Source: Alligator mississippiensis (taxonomy: Eukaryota; Chordata; Crocodylia; Alligatoridae). Taken from it: a DNA stretch of 64,000 bases. A program made the position numbers and the translations under genes. The notes below the pieces were generated by a model, which worked only from the letters and a program-made list of their open reading frames with translations, was not told where the DNA came from and did not search any database. Shown here piece after piece: positions 32,561 to 60,387 of the stretch. Each line of letters opens with the position of its first letter. Positions within the stretch are counted from its first letter, which is position 1. The stretch covers positions 304,684,956 through 304,748,955 of the forward strand of contig NC_081824.1 in assembly GCF_030867095.1 (NCBI RefSeq). Direction: 5' to 3'.

Positions 32561-35500
32561 CACCAAGATGAGCACGAAGCTTAAACTAGCTGATCTCCCA
32601 TATAAGGAGGTCAACATTTTGGAGAGATCTAGAAAATTAAGAAACATGCAGATTTTTTAAAAGAACCTTCTGTCTCAGCTTCTGTGCTTGAGGTAATCTT
32701 CATCTCTCTCTCTAAAGACAAAAGCAGCCCCTTCTGTTTTTTTTCTTTCTTGCCTCAAATTTAGTTTCCGTCTTCAAAGACAACCATTTCCTGATAGGAA
32801 TGCATTGGATCTTGACATTGAGACGTTACTGCTCAGCCAATTATATTTCTTCTTTATCTAAAGAGGCCACCTCTTGCTACCAGAACATTTCCACTTCTCT
32901 GGAGGAATGTATGCTGAACTTCTGAAGTTCAATGCCTGGCTGAAGGAACTGGTTGCCACTGGCTATTTAACACATTCACCTGGCACTTTCCTCCCTTGTT
33001 CAAAATATCACTCACTCTTAAGACATGGCCTGGTTCCAAAACTCCCTTTGACCTCCAATTGGGAGGACTTTCTCTAGAAGACCTCACCTAAAAGATTGAA
33101 ATGTGGGTTTTCATTCTCAGTATTATTTCCTTTGTGCTGCAAAAAAGAAAATTTCCACTGCATGTAAAATTAAGTACTTTATTGGTAATTTCCATATAGG
33201 GCCTCACAATGTTCTGCCTTGTCACATGAATCATGACATGATTCATCTTCTTCAACAAAAGAGAATGACCAGCAACAAAGTAATAATCTTGGCAGTATGT
33301 TCATTCTAATTAACTGCATCCTTAACATGAAAATAATACTAGTGCCACACCAGGTAATTATTTAATATCCTTCCCTCACCTTCCCTAAACAGTCACATTG
33401 GCTTTTACATGAGTGTAAATTTACATGACTGTACATGTTTACATGAGTATAGATTGCTTCATACACTAAAAACAAGGTAACTTCTGGACCAAGGGTTATA
33501 TAGGCAACAGTGTAAAAGGAAAATGGGTGTGTAACAGTTGGAGCAGGTGGGTTTGGTAGCACTGGAGAGGCTTGCAAGCAGGACTTCTTTCACAACTGGC
33601 ATTGCTTCATCAAGCAAAGTGTAGTGGACAAGATACTGATGAAAGTGAAAGACTTCTTGGGTGTGGTATTTGCATTAAAGTAGGAATTAACATGTTCTTT
33701 TAAAACAGGTTGTGCATAGTGCGACTATTAAGACCTGTAGAAGGGCAGGTTATCAAGTAAGCAAAACTAATGCCTCTGGGGCTCTAAGGCACTACAGAAA
33801 AGAGACAAGATGTTGGAAGAAAGCTAGTTCATAAGCAAAATGTTAGATGCTGATGTTAATTGACTACAGCATAAATTCTGTATTTGAAAGGAAGATACTA
33901 CTAAAAGTATAAAATCACATCACAATTAGGATGGATGTGCTTAAAAGTCAAACTTTTCTGATGGGAGTTCAATACATGCTTTCTACCTATTAAAGGTTTT
34001 ACAAAAAGCTGCATTAGTGCTCTCTTGCCTGTGAAGTGTCTTATTCCATTCCACTAGTTCTATCCTTTGAATGATACTTCACTGAAAAGCCCCCACAGGA
34101 TTATGTAAACTGGGAACAAGAGAATTAGAGGACAGTAAAAAAAAAAAGTGAGAGTTGTAAATTAAATCTTAACTTACCTTTTGTTAAATTAATTTTTAGT
34201 TTAAGCTACCAAAACACTTCATAAAAGCATTAGAATGTTGATCTGACTTTGATTTTTCAATTCCTATTAAGTAAAGCTGCTGCTTTCAGCAGCTGTTTGT
34301 CCTATGCTGTACTGATAGTTTAATTTACTCCTTTTTATGTATAGATTAAAAAAAACTAGAGGTCTCTTCTTTAAACTAAATTTGGTAAGTGGTCAGTAAA
34401 CACAGAATTTAATTTCCTCAGATACTACTGCAGAAAAATTGAGGGGAACAGTACTGACCAGTACATGAGCAGCAGCCCTCTCTCCATTCCCTCTCCTTCA
34501 ATAACTTTAAAATCACTAACTGAAAGGAAAATGCACTGTACATTTTGTAAAACAGAGCACTTTCAGGCAAACATTTTGCAGTGGATTGGAAAAATGTGTG
34601 CAACAAGACTTAGAAATGAACTCAGCCATCCCCTGAAAGGATAAGTGAAGGAGCAAAGCTTCTGAAATAACTCTATCCTTTACTGGAAAGCTAAACATAC
34701 TAATTTGTGCTTAGTGTATTGCATCATTGGGTATTATCCTTTAAAAACCTATATTCTATTCTAAAGTTCCATTTAGGGCAAGCAGAATCGAAGTAGAGGA
34801 CAATATTAGCTACTGTATCTCAATTACTTCACTGCTAATCCAAGGGCTGAAAGTAATGAGTTTCTAAATAAGTCCTGAAATATGTTACTACCTTTAGGTC
34901 TGCACAAAACAAATTTTAAGATGTTTAAAAATTAAAGAATTTTCTCAAATCTCCACCTTACATACAGTTAGTTTAAAGAATCTAGTTTATCTGCAATGGC
35001 AAGCTCACTGTGGCTCGGACCCCTGATTCTTTCCGTTAGCACAATTTGTGCTACAATGTGAAAGCCTTTAAAAATAAGCACGTTCAGAACAATCAGCAAA
35101 ACATAACAGTAACATACATATCACCATTTTACAATCCAAAAAGTTACTTAGCGACTTGAAGTAAGTCTGCACACTTGACGTTAAAACAGACCAGCTACGT
35201 GGGATAATATTTAATTCCTCATACACTGTTTATTAGTGAAATTGGATTCCCTAGCCTCAGGCAAATCTGCAGCATGTTACCCAGGATAAAAACAAAATGC
35301 CTTGCTTCTCTAAGATGTAAGCAAGTGAAAGGTTTTAAAGCCCCCCAAAATTCAGTTCCACTGTGCAGTAAATAAATAGGTTTATTGACTGGATACTTTT
35401 TCAACAGAGGAATGGAAGTCTCCACTAACGATGGCAGAAGTTAAGCATGGTGGAGATTATACGAATTAGCATCCCCCAATGAAGCTTCTGTACTACAGAA

Positions 35501-35654
35501 CAATTCCTTTAATCATGACAGCAGATGAATGGCAAATCTGAACTAGTAACTAAGCCACATCAAGTAAGTCAGTAGAAGCTTTCAGCATAAACAGTATCTA
35601 GGTCACATCTACATTTGGTGTAAGCAATAAAGAAATAAAATCAAGCTTTAGGGG
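32561..35654. other. Intergenic, nothing recognised
   Basis: About 3.1 kb of AT-rich unique-looking sequence in the convergent interval between CXorf38 and ATP6AP2. It could contain far 3' UTR. No ORF with a recognisable product. Confidence 0.4.
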
Positions 35655-35772
35655 TTTTTAATAAGTGGTTAGACAGATATGTCAGGAATGGTTAAGGTAT
35701 ATTTGACCCTATGTTGAGGTAGTGCAAGGGACTAAACATCTCAAAGTCCCTTACATCTGTATTTTCTATGAT
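35655..35772 (+). mobile_element. Old CR1 3'-end fragment
   Basis: Plus-strand degraded tail: AATAAGTGGTTAGACAG, AGGGACTAAACATCTC and CTATGATTCC fit the last part of an old CR1. Confidence 0.5.
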
Positions 35773-36819
35773 TCCAATTTCTAAAATATTTAAGACTGAG
35801 AAGTTCTTAAAACTAGGGCCTGCTATTCTTTAGACAGAGTAAGCCTTTGTCATTTTTCCCATTTAGCTTAAATTAATCCTCAACTGAAATAACTGTTACT
35901 GTCCTCTACTAAAGTTCCCTCAAGATTAAAGAAACGTGGGCAAATATTTCTTTATTGAAGCAGATAAGTAAGCCATGTATGCTTCTTCCAAGTGACAATT
36001 ACTGGTCCACTTTCACCATCCAAAAAAATTTTAGTAATTAATTTTATAGAATGTTAGCACAAGTGGAAGGAGTTAGAAGTTCCTATTATAATACTTCTAC
36101 AATTTAGGACATGGATTTAAAGCAACCAGGCTTCTGCTATTTCTGTACTTCTAGTTTCTTCACTGTATAGACCTGCCACATTAGTGTTCCTATTTTTATT
36201 TTAACTTTTGCAGAGTGCTGCATATAAGTTCTAGATAAAGCCTTATTTTGGTTAAAATTCATGAAGATGACTTGATCACAGAGCTAAAAGCTGTTTGTTT
36301 GAACCAGAAACACTCATAGAAATAGAGGGCTTTATGTAGAGCTCTACTAAGCTTTTCCATTGAACAGTGCAAGTAGCCATTTCAAAATATTTAGATAAAC
36401 AAAACATTTACAACTGGCTCATAATATACAACACAACAGCTTAGCAATGATTTCTAATCCTCCAGTGTAAAGAGATTAACACAAAAAGTTGCTATCATAA
36501 TTTCAGTGCATTTGCTTCACACAGTCACAGGCAATATAGGACATTTCTAAAAGTGGTGTTACTTGTTAACAAAATGGAATGAAAGTATTCATTAACTAGG
36601 TCATGATTTTCATAGCAGGCTGTAGGTTCTGCTTCAAGTCCACTCTGACTGTACTACCCATGTTTCAAAATAGCCTCAAGAAATACACAAGAAACTAAGA
36701 GATAAATGCATCTTTTTTTAAAAAAAAGTCCACATTTAATCATGCCAAAGAGATTAAATTTTCACACAATTTGGAAGAGGCCTTACTCTTCTTTTCCCTG
36801 GGCTGGAATAAACTGAAGA
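35773..36819 (-). other. ATP6AP2: Probable ATP6AP2 3' UTR
   Basis: Sequence just downstream of the ATP6AP2 stop on the minus strand. Minus-strand AATAAA hexamers occur at 36195-36200 and 35951-35956, giving 3' UTRs of roughly 0.6 or 0.9 kb. Which is used, if either, cannot be told from sequence. Confidence 0.4.
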
Positions 36820-52732
<15,913 letters not shown>

Positions 52733-52890
52733 CGCTGCCGTTGCCAAAGCGCTAGGAGACTGCATAGGAGAGAGGCGTGGCAGGGCCGCTCGCCTACGCA
52801 CACCCGCACGGAGGCCCCGCCCGCCTGGCCGGATAGCCGCGCCAGCCAATCGGAGAGCGGGGCCGTGAGGAACTGGGCGGGATTGTGGTA

Positions 52891-53318
52891 TGAGTGACAA
52901 GCGAACGGGCTACTCGCCTCTACGCCCGCCCCCAAGCTGTCACGGGACTATTCTGCTCAGCCGCGGGGAGGAGGCAAGGCTTCCCTTGGAGTGACGTCCA
53001 GCCTGACCAATCACAATGTGAGAGGGGGCTAGGCGGCAATGGGTGGGGCCTCGCCAGACGCGCATGAATGACAGCTGATTTGCCCACTTGCCGAGCGCGT
53101 TGAGGCTGCTTCCCTTCCCCCCCCTTCCGTCTACCCCAATTCCCCCGGCCCAGGGCAGGTGACAGCTGTCTCGTGAGGCGGGCCCGGAGGAGAATCGTCA
53201 TGGATGATTGACAGCAACACTGACCACTCCACATGGAGGAATGCCTGCGCTCTCTCGCTCTCCTTCCCCGCCCATAGGGCCTAGAAAGGGGCGGACTCAG
53301 AACCCGTCTGAATGACAG
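52891..53318 (+). promoter_or_regulatory. Array of PBX/PREP-type decamers
   Basis: Four same-strand sites of the form TGANTGACA: TGAGTGACAA (52891-52900), TGAATGACAG (53065-53074), TGATTGACAG (53205-53214) and TGAATGACAG (53309-53318). The third is the exact PBX-PREP/MEIS composite consensus. A palindromic TGACAGCTGTC at 53160-53170 suits TGIF/MEIS. Two CCAAT boxes lie among or near them. Confidence 0.5.
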
Positions 53319-53357
53319 TGAAACGGACCACTCAGGGCGCAGGCCCCGCCCCCGGGC

Positions 53358-53366
53358 TATAAGTAG
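53358..53366 (+). promoter_or_regulatory. TATA-like box pointing away from ATP6AP2
   Basis: TATAAGTAG directly after GC boxes (CCCCGCCCCCGGGC), followed about 30 bp later by a pyrimidine-rich TTTGTCTCCTGCCC. This looks like a plus-strand core promoter at the far edge of the shared CpG island. Confidence 0.4.
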
Positions 53367-53511
53367 CCTGAGGGAGCGCCCCATTTGTCTCCTGCCCAGA
53401 GGTGCTCGGGGTATCTTAGTTACGGTGTTTGGGCGGTAATTTCGGCCCTTGTACCGCGTATAAGCAATGATACTCAAAGTGCTCAAACTGTACAATGGTT
53501 TTGGTCTAGTT

Positions 53512-53560
53512 TTAGTTGGTCTAATAAAAGAGATCAGATTTACCCAAAGCACCAACATAT
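53512..53560 (-). repeat. Dispersed repeat, second copy
   Basis: AGTTGGTCTAATAAAAGAGA and CAGATTTACCCAAAGC are the inverted counterpart of 13995-14050. Confidence 0.55.
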
Positions 53561-53589
53561 ATAATAATTTTGGAGGCAGCTAAATCGGA

Positions 53590-53735
53590 AATGAAGGGCT
53601 GGAAGGGATCTCCAAAGGTCATTGAACCCAACCTCCCTGCTCTGGGTAGGAATACTGCTAAGATCAAATGATCCCAGCAAGATGTCTGACCAGTCTCTCT
53701 TGAAGATGTCCAAGGTTGGGAGCTGCACCATAGGC
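53590..53735 (-). mobile_element. CR1 3'-end fragment
   Basis: Minus-strand CR1 tail: GGGCTGGAAGGGATCTCC, ACCCAACCTCCCTGCTC, GATCCCAGCAAGATG and CTTGAAGATGTCCAAGG. Confidence 0.75.
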
Positions 53736-54802
53736 AGATATGCACATGCAAAACTCAAGTCACTCTACATGCATCTTGCTCACCAGTTTTCATTCTCCGT
53801 TGGGAATCAGTCAATGAAAACCCATGTAGGAGACTTCCATGAATTTATATGACGGGGAAACTGCTAACTGTTTTCTTTTAAGTCTTGCTTTAGTTCCTAT
53901 CGGAAATAATTTTGTGGTTCTGTAAGTGCTACCTTGAGGCAGAACTCCGCATCTTACAATTGACTGCTTTTATTTTTATTTTATTGTCCAGGTAGACCAA
54001 AAATGAGGTAATGTGGATGTTTTCTTCATAGGGTTCCCCCTCCCCCACCCCCCCACCAAAAAAACCCACCTCATGTCATGATATGACTACTATTTCAGTT
54101 CCATTTAGTAGCAAGAAGAGAGGCATGCAGGCAGGGCACCCTAGGCCACCAGCATTTTAAGTGTCATCTTGCACAGATTTGCTTTGAGGAAGGATAGAAA
54201 ACATTGTTCTTAGAATTTGATATCTGCTTGGAGCACAGTTTATAATACCACTGTCACTCGTGAAGGTGAAATGGAAGCAGTGTGGGGGGCCGGGAGTTGA
54301 GGAAAAGCTTAGTGTAAGGCTTCAGTGTCTTACCAAAAGTTACCTTCTCTACCTTAGAGTTGTACTAGCAGTGCAGCTGTAAGCAAAGATGGAGCTAAAT
54401 GGTGGTTGGTTCCATAAATTCTATCATAGTTTCTGAAAGGGTGTTGAACATAACACAGTCCTGTCTGTCTTTGCACTAAAACTGTTTTCTACACTGGTGC
54501 ACGTTTATGGATAGACTGACTTTTTATTAGTCTTTAGTACAGTGGGGGATACAATCCAGGGGCTTTACTTTTCTACTGTAGTGATAACTACAATTATACT
54601 GTAGTGATAACAATTATACTATAGTGATAACTACAGGCACTATTTTAAACACCAGTTTGAACATTTGCAGTGAGGTACGTTTCCTTTGTTGTTAGGGTTT
54701 TCAGTGTCTCAGATAATTTATCCAGAATATTTGGAAAGAATAAATTCCAAATTTTAAAATGAAACAGAAAATCTTCTGTGTTGGTTGCTATGGTGCTTTT
54801 TT
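53736..54802. other. Flank beyond ATP6AP2
   Basis: No gene recognised. A short tandem repeat built on TACTGTAGTGATAAC (three imperfect copies) lies at about 54574-54635. Confidence 0.4.
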
Positions 54803-55112
54803 ATAGTCTGACATTTTTGATGCACCAATGGAGTATATGCCTGAACCAGCAAGGCTGACAACTCCCTTCTTGCCCTGTCAAGAGAATGGACAAGTTCCTG
54901 AGCCTTTCTCTGTTAGGTATCTAGCCTTCAAACCACTGACATGTAGAGATACTGGGCAAAGGGACGATCATTTGGAGACCTGTATGCCAGGTCCAGGGAT
55001 TTATAGTATTTACAAATGTGACAGACAGGTCCAGTGTGAAAAATTGTCAGCCTCTGCCGTTGTATTGTCTGCATCTCCAGATAGCCTATCCTTGTTTGCA
55101 GCATCTACATGA
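54803..55112 (+). CDS. Uncertain ORF behind a splice-acceptor-like site
   Basis: An open frame starts directly after TGCTTTTTTATAG, which resembles an acceptor, at about 54808, and runs to TGA at 55110-55112, about 101 codons (SDIFDAPMEYMPEPARLTT at the start). The first in-frame ATG is 54828. The composition (Pro, Ser, Cys, aromatic residues) is not repetitive, and no repeat was recognised here. It shows no domain I know. It could be the last exon of an unannotated plus-strand gene, perhaps driven by the TATA promoter at 53358, or chance. Confidence 0.2.
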
Positions 55113-55599
55113 GCAGGTTCAGTGTCATTCCTGCCTGCAAAATTGAGTTCCAGAACTGATCTAATCAAAGACAGCTCAAATAACTCTGAAGAGAATAAAA
55201 TAAACTTATAAAATCTCAGAGTTTAGTGCATTATTAGAGACCCAGTTTGGGAGGTTAAAATCAGGCTCTTTCCTAGCTAAACAGCAGAAACACACTTTTG
55301 GCATCTTTTGTAGGAAGGAAGAAAAGCATATTGCCTCCCTGAGCCAATGTGTAAAGTGGCTTTTTGGTCCTGGAGGAGACTACTTGTTTTTACATCTGTG
55401 AGACTGAACTGCATTTAGAGCTACAATTTGTATACAAGAAGACTACATAGGGTTGGCTGTTCACATTAATAAAGACACAATAATAAAGATTCTCAGGGTT
55501 AGCTACAAATATAGTCATTTCAGAGGCATATTTCAGTGTAACTGTTCTTGTCACCATGTTCATTACCCTTCTTCCCAAGCCATTGTTTTGTGATTTGTA
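55113..55599. other. Intergenic, nothing recognised
   Basis: AT-rich, no features recognised. Confidence 0.4.
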
Positions 55600-55810
55600 T
55601 CAAGACTGAGGTCTCATTGTGTTAGGTACAGTATATTCATTTACGGCCCTGCCCTAAGAGCTTACAATCCAGACAAACATACAGGAGGAGGTGCACAGGT
55701 AAAGTGGTTTGGGCAAAATCTCACAGCAAGTCACTATCAGAACCAGGAATTTAATTTTTATTAGTCTCCTTGCTCCAATCCCAGTGGCTATGCACCAGAC
55801 CGTTGCTTTG
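55600..55810 (+). mobile_element. MIR-type (core-SINE) remnant
   Basis: Blocks GAGCTTACAATCCAGAC, GGCAAAATCTCACAGCAAG and AACCAGGAATTTAA in this order fit an old MIR-like SINE of amniotes. Strongly decayed. Confidence 0.5.
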
Positions 55811-56699
55811 TGTGCCTTTCTCTCCTCTCTTTATATTGGTCCCCCTTGGATTTTTGAAGGAAGTTTAAAGTATTTAAAGGTAATTTAAAACAAAATTTAA
55901 TGTACTTTTTTACTGCATCTTGTGCATTATCCTGGTAGTTATTTATAATGATTAAAACAAGGAAAATAATTTTACTTACAATCTCTGTATAACAAGTATA
56001 GCATTTTATGTAGTTAAAGATTTACAGCTTCAAAATAATGCAGGTTCCAATTTAGAATAACTGTCAGAATGAAGACAATTTGGAGTACACCTACCTTGTC
56101 CTGGTTTAACTGATTTGTTTGTAGGTGTGATTTTTTTTCCAAAAATGCCAGTTAAGTTGCATAGATGCAGTCTTTACTGTAGATGCAGTTATACTGGTCG
56201 TGCACATTTTCCGTGTGGGAGTAAACTGTTATTATAATAACTATACCTGCAGCGGAGGGGCTATATAACCTTTACTGTACCAATATAGTGGGGGGAGGAC
56301 TTTTCCATGTACACCAGGCTACAGCAATAATGAATTTAAAATTAAAAAAGAAGAAACCCAATGATTTTCTGAGTCTTTGCAAATAAATAAATATATCTAT
56401 GAGATGCAAAGTAATTATAATTTAATTAAAATGTATTCTTGGTGAGTTTAGTAAATAAGACTTGAGCATCAAACAAAGGATGTTTCTTAGGGTTTTCAAG
56501 GCAGAGAGATAAGGAACAGGCCCCTTGCCTCCTTTTTTTAGTTAGGCATGCTAAATACCTTTCTCTATATATGCTATGTGCTGAGCGCACTCTCTTAGTT
56601 CCACCTTGTGGTCAGAAATAGAGTTGCATTCTCTGTAGATTTAGTTCCCTTTAGCTGCCTCCACCAAAAGTTAATTTAAACATGAAACACTTCTGAGCA
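55811..56699. other. Intergenic, nothing recognised
   Basis: AT-rich sequence without recognisable genes or repeats. Confidence 0.4.
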
Positions 56700-56938
56700 G
56701 AGGTGGCCAACTTGCAAGATAGGTGGCAGAAGTGACACAGCAGCCTTTATGTGTGGCAGGTGGTGGACTGGGGAGAGGGCAGGCAGCATAATGGCAGATA
56801 GTGCAGGTAGTAGAAAGCAGAACAGCAGATTGGACAGGGAGCACAGGGCAGAGAGCAGAGTGACAGATCAGACGGGGGAAGGGTGCAAATCTGGGAACAC
56901 TCGGGGAGGAAATAGGGCTTAATTTGTGGCATACCTGC
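56700..56938. mobile_element. MITE-like repeat with GCAGA runs
   Basis: Begins CAGAGGTGGCCAACTTGC and ends ATTTGTGGCATACCTG; the ends are loosely complementary, as in hAT elements. The interior carries GGCAGATAGTGCAGG, GGGCAGAGAGCAGAGTGACA units shared with 13505-13725. The open frame on its minus strand is not a gene. Confidence 0.5.
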
Positions 56939-57906
56939 CGAAAAGAAATGGTCCAGACCATTTCATTTTCTTAGATATCTTCCTATCAGTTTCTGGTTCT
57001 GTCCCATTTAAGCCTTTGCAGGAGTATGCAGGACACAGTGGCTGAGAGGTGCATTGTAGCAGATGAGTGACATTGAGTCTACCCTAGGTGGGGGAGGAGG
57101 CAGAGTTTTTCTCCCTTTTGATTTGTGTAGAATATTAAATTTGTTTTTTGTCTTACCTAGCCCAACTCTTACACTTTAGTAAGAGGTAAGGACATTCACA
57201 GTAGTTGATTAGCTTAGTGTTCTACCTTTTTTGGTGCTGGACTACATTTTATAGAAAATGGATGGAAAACTGAACAAGAAGGCAGGAATTATCTATCATA
57301 GGATTAGCCATGCCAAACACTTTCCTCACTAATCTCCCCTACCCAATCCAGTCCAATCAATTGAGCATCCTGTTTCGTATTAATACTACATTGAGATTAA
57401 TGGGAGCACTTCATTCACAGAGCTGTTGTTTAGGTACAGTCCATAGCTTAAAGGTAATAATTTTAACTGGAAGAGCTAGCATCTTAGGGTATGGACACAT
57501 GAACGAGTTGTGCAGAGGCAGGTTATAACTGCCTGTGTGGGCACTTATTTTACCATAGGAGAAAAGCACAGATATGGGTAGTTACTGTATGACAGCTATA
57601 TTCTTCAGTAAGCTCATGCCCTTGTTCATAGTGTGGTAATGTGTGTGGCTGAACTCTAAGACCAAAATTTTAATTTCCTTGTTCTTAAAATGATGTTCCT
57701 AAGTCCATTTTCAGATGCCTAACTAAAAGCAGTCTGATTTCTCAAAAATTATGAGCATCTGTGTCTCCCATTTATTTTTTGGATCTTAAACACTTCTGGA
57801 AATTAGCTTAAAATGTTTAAGGTTAAGTGGTCCAAGGATTTAGACAGGAAGATTATTACTTTAAAACCCTGTGAAATCCCTAACAAAAGTATTTCTCTAC
57901 ATATAG
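56939..57906. other. Intergenic, nothing recognised
   Basis: No gene or firm repeat recognised. Confidence 0.4.
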
Positions 57907-58961
57907 GGGAGGATCCATGGGGGTGTGCAGTAGCATAGACACCCTCCCCTCTTCCACTGTGCTATACAGTTAGCTCTCTCCCCACAGGCTAGCAGGGGGG
58001 CACTTTGGCTGGCCAGGCAGAGAGCAGGCACAGGTTGAGGGGTGTCCCCTCACCACTGCAGGCCTGGCACTTGTGCAGCCACTCCCCCAGCTGAAGTCCC
58101 AGGCCAGTGGGGGAAACCCAGAGTTGGGCAGGGAGCAGAAGCAGGAAAGGGGGACTCGCCAAGTACCAATCGTGCCAAGCCCAGCACCCCATGCAGCTGC
58201 TACCTTCGGTTATTGTTGTCAGCAGCTCTCCAAGTCTAACATTGCAGGCACTAACCTGACTCTCCCAAGCAGAGTGGCAGTGATGTGAGCTGGGGTCCCA
58301 GGTCTGGCCATGGAAGTGCTAGGTGTGTTGTATGGCCCATATGGCAGCAGTGTCGGGTACGCTGAATTCCAGCGCGTGGCAAATCCTGCCTGGTGCTGGC
58401 TCATGCCTGTGGACTGGGCTTGGGGATGAGAGGAGCAGCAACTCTGTGCCCAGCCACTTTGGGAGCAACCCATGTGAACAGATGGACTTACCCTAGATAC
58501 GTGCTCTGCGTAAGTGGGGTCATTGGTACCTGAGGCAGGGTGAACAGAGACAGAGCAGCAAATAATCTTAGGCTGCCAGCTCCATTCTGGGCACTTGGAT
58601 CAGGAAAAGGTAGCCCCCTCAGGTGGGAGCTGAAGGGAGTCTGCCTGCTGGATGGTTCTTTCTCACCATAGTCCAACAGGAACTGTCTGCTGCTGCTGTC
58701 CCTGGCTGACATGGTTGCAGGGGCTCCTTCCCTTCTTCAGCCTTGGGCTGTTAGGAGAAGCTGCATGGGATGCCAGATTTGGCAGGGGACAGCAGTGGCA
58801 GGTAGTTGCCCTCATCCTGTGCCTGCTCCCTGCCACCCCTGCCCTCCCTCCACTTTCCCATGACAGCCTGGCAGCTTTAGCAGCATCTTGCCCCACCCCA
58901 TGCTCAAGTTGTGACTCAATCACATCTGCAGCACCCCTCTTTTTTTAATTCTAGATCTGTC
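57907..58961. mobile_element. Probable GC-rich transposon copy
   Basis: About 1.05 kb of GC-rich sequence abruptly bounded by AT-rich DNA. The left end GGGGAGGATCCATGGGGGTG and the inverted right end (CACCCCTC, TTTTTAATTCTAGATC, TGTCC) resemble each other as loose terminal inverted repeats. It has the same style as the GC-rich hAT-like elements in the ATP6AP2 introns. Short ORFs on both strands are not convincing genes. Confidence 0.4.
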
Positions 58962-60184
58962 CACACGTGTAAAAAGACTTAGCAGAAACTAAGGAGTGGG
59001 CACAGTCAGTGGAATTTTGAAATGAATACTGGTACTCTCATTAAATTATTTACTAAAATAGTTTGGAAAAGAAACGCGTTGCCGATCATCTGGAAAACCA
59101 GGAGAAAAGCTGTTTTCATAACTCATCTACCTCACGGTGAGTAAATGACATGTTGGATGGATTACTTTAATAAAGAAACTGCTTATTTTATTTATGCCAT
59201 TATTTAAGATATAGAACGAGACACCTAACATGACTGATCATCATCATACTAATCTGGTATCCAGGCAGTATAAGTTCATTGCTGTGTATAACAATTAGCT
59301 ATGTGACAGAGCACGTTTGCAGGGCAGTTGCAGAATACAATACCTCTTTGTCTTGATATCACTGCAGCGTGTGTTTTCCACGTGTGTTAAAAATCATCAG
59401 TTCCTTATGACTGTTCAAAACATAGCTGAAACCCAAGCACTGCCACAACCATTAAGCAGCAAGACAGGAATGTCAGGTGCAGTGTTAAACCTGTGCTGAC
59501 AGTCTATGATGCCATTGACATCTGTCTGAAGGAAATAAATGAGGTCAAAACAATGGGCCTGGAGCATGCACAGCAATTCTGTTTCCAAAGATGTTTTTAT
59601 AATTGGCAACAGAATTTGAGGGTTTTCTCAGGCTTTAAAGAGGAGGCTTCTAGCTGAAAAAAAAAGGCACATAATGATTGTGCTTTCAGGGAACAGTTAG
59701 AAACTAAAATCTGGGAACACAAGGTTTGCTAAGTACCTGTGCTACTATGCAGCAACCTTGGGTGTATAAACATAGTTCCACTTTCTGTATCCCTAGGATG
59801 GTGGTAAAGACAAGGAACACTGCAGAGTTAAGAGACACAGATGGGTTTATCTGTGCCTTACAAGGAGGCATGGATGGGCTCTGAACGTATTCCCAGTATG
59901 CCTTAGAAAGTTGGTGTTATTCAGAAAAAAATTGGAGGTTGCAGTGTTGCATTGAACCTCCTTAGATTTCCAAGATATCAATTCAGTCAGCATTGTTTGC
60001 ATAGATGAGAGATAAGTCTGAACAAACACTTGGCTCAGAGTGTTTACGGGCTTCAGCTTTCAGGTCCAACCTCTGTAGCTTGGCTGGTCACGGATGAAAT
60101 GATACTCCAATCTTCCTCTACCACCTTGAACTCTTAGGCCCAGAATGTCTCAGCAAGGGACCAAAATTCTGAGACAATCATGGA
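58962..60184. other. Intergenic, nothing recognised
   Basis: AT-rich, no features recognised. Confidence 0.4.
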
Positions 60185-60387
60185 CAGTTGGCAACTTTTT
60201 CCAGCTGTGGGCCAGAATGACACATACTGAGTCAGAGGCTTGTGTGTGCTAGGACCCAGCTGCTACTTGTCCCCATGGCATTATAGGAGAATGCCTACAG
60301 ATGAAGCCTACTGCTGAAGCCCCATACATGTGGGCTGTACCCAGTGGTTTCACAGGCCAGATCCAGTCCATGGACCACACATCAGTG
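60185..60387. mobile_element. Short hAT-like MITE
   Basis: 203 bp. Left end CAGTTGGCAACTTTTTCCAG then CTGTGGGCCAGAATGAC, right end GGCCAGATCCAGTCCATGG then CACACATCAGTG. It matches both ends of the 1-kb element at 16813-17821 but lacks its GC-rich foldback interior. Confidence 0.55.

Noticed and set aside
52733-52900. Upstream in-frame ATGs of ATP6AP2
   Set aside because: They would put an Arg-rich or polar extension before the signal peptide, and human starts at the position used here.
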